This document shows positions 6,526-8,931 of a stretch of DNA of 8,931 nt, piece after piece. The notes under the pieces are model-generated. The model saw nothing but the letters and a program-made list of their open reading frames with translations. It made no database searches and was not told where the DNA came from. This stretch comes from CALMEC01 sp031372145 (GTDB lineage: Bacteria; Actinomycetota; Thermoleophilia; Miltoncostaeales; Miltoncostaeaceae), in contig JANMKR010000229.1 of NCBI GenBank assembly GCA_031372145.1, forward strand, positions 1 through 8,931. The letters are read 5' to 3'. The position numbers and the translations under genes were made by a program. Position 1 is the first letter of the stretch. Each line of letters begins with the position of its first letter.

Positions 6526-7365
6526 GTGGGAGCCACTTCGCTGACCGGGATGCTGCTCGGACTGGCCTCTGGGATCTCGTGGGGCGTGGCGGATTTCTTC
6601 GGCGGGCTGGCGAGCAGGCGGATGAATGCCGCGGCCGTCGCGGCCATGGCGGAGGCGATCGGGATGCTGCTCGTGGGCCTCGCGATCGCCATCTGGCGTC
6701 CGACGCTGCCGCCGTTGGAGGACCTGGGGCTCGGCGTGCTGGCGGGCGTCGCGGGCGGCCTCGGGGTGTGGGCGTTCTATCGCGCCCTGGCCGTCGGGGC
6801 CATGAGCCTGGTCGCACCCGTCTCAGCCCTGGGCGCGGGCGTGCCGGTCGCCGTGGGCCTGCTGCAGGGTGAGCGTCCGGGACCTCTCGCGCTGACAGGC
6901 GCTTTCGTCGCGCTGGCCGGAGCGGTGGGTGCGAGCCGCGCTCCCGGTCCGGCAAACCGTCGGGGCCTCGATCTGGCGGCCCTCGCGGCGGTCGCCTTCG
7001 GCGCATTCTTTGTGCTGATCGAGCCTGCGGCGACGACCAGCGTGCTGTGGGCCGGGCTGGCGACGCGCGCGTCGAGCGTTCCGATCCTGCTCATGATCTG
7101 TCTCGGGCAAGGCGCGACACTCCGGGTCGGTCCCGGGCTTGCGCGGTTCATCATCGGTGCCGGCGTCCTCGACATCGCGGCGACCGTCGGGTTCGCAGCG
7201 GCGACCCAGCACGGCGATCTGAGCATTGTCGCTGTGCTCACCGGCCTCTACCCGGTTGCGACCGTCATCTTGGCCCAGCGCGTGCTCCGCGAACGCCTCT
7301 CGCCCGGACAGGCATTGGGCGTGGCGCTCGCACTCGCCGGCGTCGGCATGATCGCCGCCGGGTAA
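6526..7365 (+). CDS. EamA/DMT-superfamily permease
   Basis: Inner-membrane transporter of the drug/metabolite type, 279 residues, with two repeated EamA halves. Hydrophobic segments lie near residues 8-28, 36-56, 66-86, 91-112, 118-137, 146-166, 170-190, 205-228, 235-255 and 260-279, giving the ten helices of the family. Family hallmarks are SWGVADFFGGLASRR in helix 1, FYRALAVGAMSLVAPVSAL at the end of the first repeat, and the mirrored DLSIVAVLTGLYPVATVIL plus a final GVALALAGVGMIAAG. The substrate cannot be inferred; relatives export amino acids or other metabolites. The start is GTG 6526, supported by the TATCGT upstream and by the lack of any Shine-Dalgarno; ATG 6550 in frame is the alternative and would trim eight residues. 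It ends 11 bases from the convergent decarboxylase stop, with no terminator visible in between. Confidence 0.87.
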   Translation: MGATSLTGMLLGLASGISWGVADFFGGLASRRMNAAAVAAMAEAIGMLLVGLAIAIWRPTLPPLEDLGLGVLAGVAGGLGVWAFYRALAVGAMSLVAPVSALGAGVPVAVGLLQGERPGPLALTGAFVALAGAVGASRAPGPANRRGLDLAALAAVAFGAFFVLIEPAATTSVLWAGLATRASSVPILLMICLGQGATLRVGPGLARFIIGAGVLDIAATVGFAAATQHGDLSIVAVLTGLYPVATVILAQRVLRERLSPGQALGVALALAGVGMIAAG

Positions 7366-7376
7366 GTGCGCCTTGG

Positions 7377-8576
7377 CTATTCGTTGATGAACAGCGGCGC
7401 GGGCGGCGGAAAGCCGTTGAACCAGGTTGCATACGACAGAGTGTAGGCGCCGGTCGAACCGATGTAGAGGCGGTCATCCACATCGAGCGTCGCAGGCAGC
7501 TGGATGTCAAAGAAGACGGTGTCGGTGCTGTCACAGGTCGGGCCCGTGATCGTGTACGGAATCGTCGGTGCGTTTGCATGATCGGCCCGCGAACTCCAGA
7601 TCGGATACCGCCATTCGGTCGACGTCTGTTTGGCCTCCATCAGTCCGTGATAGGCGCCAACGTCGAGATAGAGCCAGTTCTCGCCCGCGCGCACCTCACG
7701 CCCCAAGAGCGTCGCGACCATGACGGAGCTCTCGGCGACGAGGTACCTGCCTGGTTCAGCCGCGATGAGGCGCGGCTGGTAGGGCAGAAGCTGGCGAAGC
7801 GACTCGGTGATCGAACTGCCGATCTCTTCGATCGACGGGACCGGGTCGAGGTAGCGCGCCGGGAACCCGCCGCTGACGTTGATCATCTCGAGGGTGATGC
7901 CCACCTGCGAGAGCCGCTTCATCAGACGCCCCATCACGGTGATCGCACGCCGGAACGAACGGGTCGTGGTGCACTGGGAGCCGACATGGAACGTCAATCC
8001 GTACGGCTGCAGACCCAGGTCACGCGCAAAGAGCATGAGTTCAAAGGTCTGGTCGCTGTCGACGCCGAACTTCCGCGACAACGGGAACAGGCTGGCCGTG
8101 TCGTCCACATGGGTGCGGATGTAGACGGCGGCACCCGGAGCGAGGCGGGCGATCTTCTCGATTTCACACTCGCTGTCGGCAGCGAACCTCCAGAGGCCGG
8201 CCTCGTGGGCGGTTGCGATGTGGCTCGTCGGCTTGACCGGATTGCTGTAGAGGGCGTCTGCGGCAGCGACGCCGAGCGACGCGAGGGTCTCCAACTCGCC
8301 GATCGACGCGACTTCGAAGGAACAGCCCATTTCGGCGAGGGTGGAGAGCACGGCGGGCGACGGGTTGCATTTGACGGCGTAGAACGTCTGGACGTCCGGC
8401 ATGGCCCACTGGAACGCGCGGTAGCGCATCCGGACGGTCTCCAGGTCGCAGATGAGGTACGGGGTGGGATGATCGATGTCGTCAAGCGCCGCCGGCCGGA
8501 GTGGCTCAGGCCAATGATTCGGAATCCCGACGCGCCCCGGCTGGACATCGATGAATGACGTTCGACCCACCTGCAT
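7377..8576 (-). CDS. ornithine decarboxylase, PLP fold III (group IV)
   Basis: Pyridoxal-phosphate enzyme that decarboxylates L-ornithine to putrescine, the first step of polyamine synthesis; some bacterial members also accept lysine. It is 399 residues. Visible active-site features are YAVKCN with the PLP-binding Lys69, HVGSQ at 197-201, VSGGFP (234-239) binding the PLP phosphate, EPGRY with Glu274 contacting the pyridine nitrogen, GPTCDSTD with the cross-subunit catalytic Cys348 and Asp349, and Tyr378 in the C-terminal AYTLSYATWFNGF. The GPTCDxxD form is typical of ornithine/lysine rather than diaminopimelate decarboxylases (LysA). The ATG at 8576 is preceded by GAAGGG at short spacing. The gene stands alone: convergent with the permease and divergent from a membrane gene. 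Ornithine versus lysine preference cannot be decided by eye. Confidence 0.9.
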   Translation of the reverse strand: MQVGRTSFIDVQPGRVGIPNHWPEPLRPAALDDIDHPTPYLICDLETVRMRYRAFQWAMPDVQTFYAVKCNPSPAVLSTLAEMGCSFEVASIGELETLASLGVAAADALYSNPVKPTSHIATAHEAGLWRFAADSECEIEKIARLAPGAAVYIRTHVDDTASLFPLSRKFGVDSDQTFELMLFARDLGLQPYGLTFHVGSQCTTTRSFRRAITVMGRLMKRLSQVGITLEMINVSGGFPARYLDPVPSIEEIGSSITESLRQLLPYQPRLIAAEPGRYLVAESSVMVATLLGREVRAGENWLYLDVGAYHGLMEAKQTSTEWRYPIWSSRADHANAPTIPYTITGPTCDSTDTVFFDIQLPATLDVDDRLYIGSTGAYTLSYATWFNGFPPPAPLFINE

Positions 8577-8585
8577 CGCCCTTCG

Positions 8586-8614
8586 ATCAGTTCGAATTGT
8601 CGCCCTACTGTCAA
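8586..8614 (-). promoter_or_regulatory. candidate promoter of the decarboxylase gene
   Basis: On the minus strand a perfect TTGACA (8614-8609) is followed after 17 bases by ACTGAT (8591-8586), a weak -10 matching three of six consensus positions. Transcription would start only a few bases before ATG 8576, implying a very short leader. A near-palindrome GTCAAGTTGTC (8610-8620, plus strand) overlaps the -35 and could be an operator half, though it is short. Confidence 0.35.
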
Positions 8615-8646
8615 GTTGTCGTCACTTTTGGTCGATTCCTTGAGTA

Positions 8647-8931
8647 ATGAATGCGGCAAGGCAACGCGGATTTACCTTTCGAGTGGGCGCCGTCGGGACG
8701 GCTGCGTGCTTCGCTGCCTGGGCGGCCGCGATGCTGCTTGAGATCGGGGGGCCCGACGTCAAGCAGACGATTTCGAACGCCGGGCTCGCGATCGTTGCAC
8801 TCGCCGCCGCCGTCGCCTGCGGCTGGTCGGCGAAGCGAGGCGATTCACGTGTGTGGGCATTCATCGGCCTGGGCTGCCTGTCATGGGGTCTCGGGCAGAC
8901 GATGTGGACGATCTACGAATCAATCCTTCAC
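8647..8931 (+). CDS. membrane protein, N-terminal part, possible sensor/GGDEF-type input region (3' end missing)
   Basis: An ATG at 8647 opens a frame that stays open for 95 codons to the window end, so the gene is truncated. After a basic N-terminus (MNAARQRGFTFR) come three hydrophobic segments near residues 12-33, 44-62 and 70-90, separated by short polar loops (GGPDVKQT and SAKRGDSR). The third contains LSWGLGQTMWTIYE. From memory, similar tryptophan-rich segments occur in multi-TM N-terminal regions of bacterial diguanylate cyclases and sensor kinases, so a signalling protein is possible; the effector domain would be beyond the window. Divergent from the decarboxylase by 70 bases. No convincing Shine-Dalgarno precedes the ATG. 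That this is a real gene is likely from its membrane pattern; the function is a guess. Confidence 0.65.
   Translation, partial: MNAARQRGFTFRVGAVGTAACFAAWAAAMLLEIGGPDVKQTISNAGLAIVALAAAVACGWSAKRGDSRVWAFIGLGCLSWGLGQTMWTIYESILH

Noticed and set aside
7363..7379. Bidirectional terminator between the convergent permease and decarboxylase genes
   Set aside because: The gap is only 11 bases and I find no stem-loop or T-run in or around it.
7047..8558. A 503-codon plus-strand open frame spanning the permease end and the decarboxylase
   Set aside because: It crosses two well-supported genes in the wrong frame or strand and has no recognisable domain.
8622..8864. An 80-codon minus-strand open frame over the truncated membrane gene
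   Set aside because: It has no signature and no ribosome binding site. The plus-strand frame shows a coherent three-segment membrane pattern and is the better reading.

Overview
This is a GC-rich window with many GTG/GTC/CGC codons and tight ATGA gene overlaps. It is best read as chromosomal DNA from an actinobacterium. The order DHH phosphoesterase - truB - ribF - rpsO - pnp - M16 peptidase is the conserved translation/RNA-metabolism neighbourhood of Actinobacteria; the mycobacterial truB, ribF, rpsO, gpsI/pnp and pepR genes are the familiar counterparts. A lineage outside the well-studied genera, for example Acidimicrobiia, is possible, but that is a guess made without any search.

Layout. 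Positions 2-6473 hold one plus-strand run of six genes. It begins with the 3' part of an NrnA-like DHH/DHHA1 phosphoesterase, which overlaps truB (tRNA pseudouridine-55 synthase); truB overlaps ribF (riboflavin kinase/FAD synthetase) by ATGA. A 152-base gap with a candidate leader hairpin precedes rpsO (ribosomal protein S15). An 87-base gap with two strong hairpins precedes pnp (PNPase), and pnp overlaps an M16 zinc-peptidase gene by ATGA. A 52-base gap with a hairpin and a -10-like element then leads into a 10-TM EamA/DMT-type permease that looks leaderless. Convergent to it, only 11 bases away, is a minus-strand group IV ornithine decarboxylase. A 70-base divergent spacer separates that gene from the start of a membrane protein cut by the window end.

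How they work together. The first block couples tRNA modification, flavin cofactor synthesis, a small-subunit ribosomal protein and 3'-5' RNA/nanoRNA turnover: PNPase makes short oligonucleotides and the NrnA-like enzyme would finish them. The rpsO-pnp pair is autoregulated in well-studied bacteria, and the hairpins here sit where such control would act. From the permease onwards the window leaves the conserved block: transporter, polyamine synthesis and a probable membrane sensor, with no visible link between them.

I see no mobile element, CRISPR array, tRNA, rRNA or obvious defence system. The window is largely ordinary core genome. The points most worth checking are the RNA structures around rpsO/pnp, the leaderless permease start, and the truncated membrane gene at the right edge.
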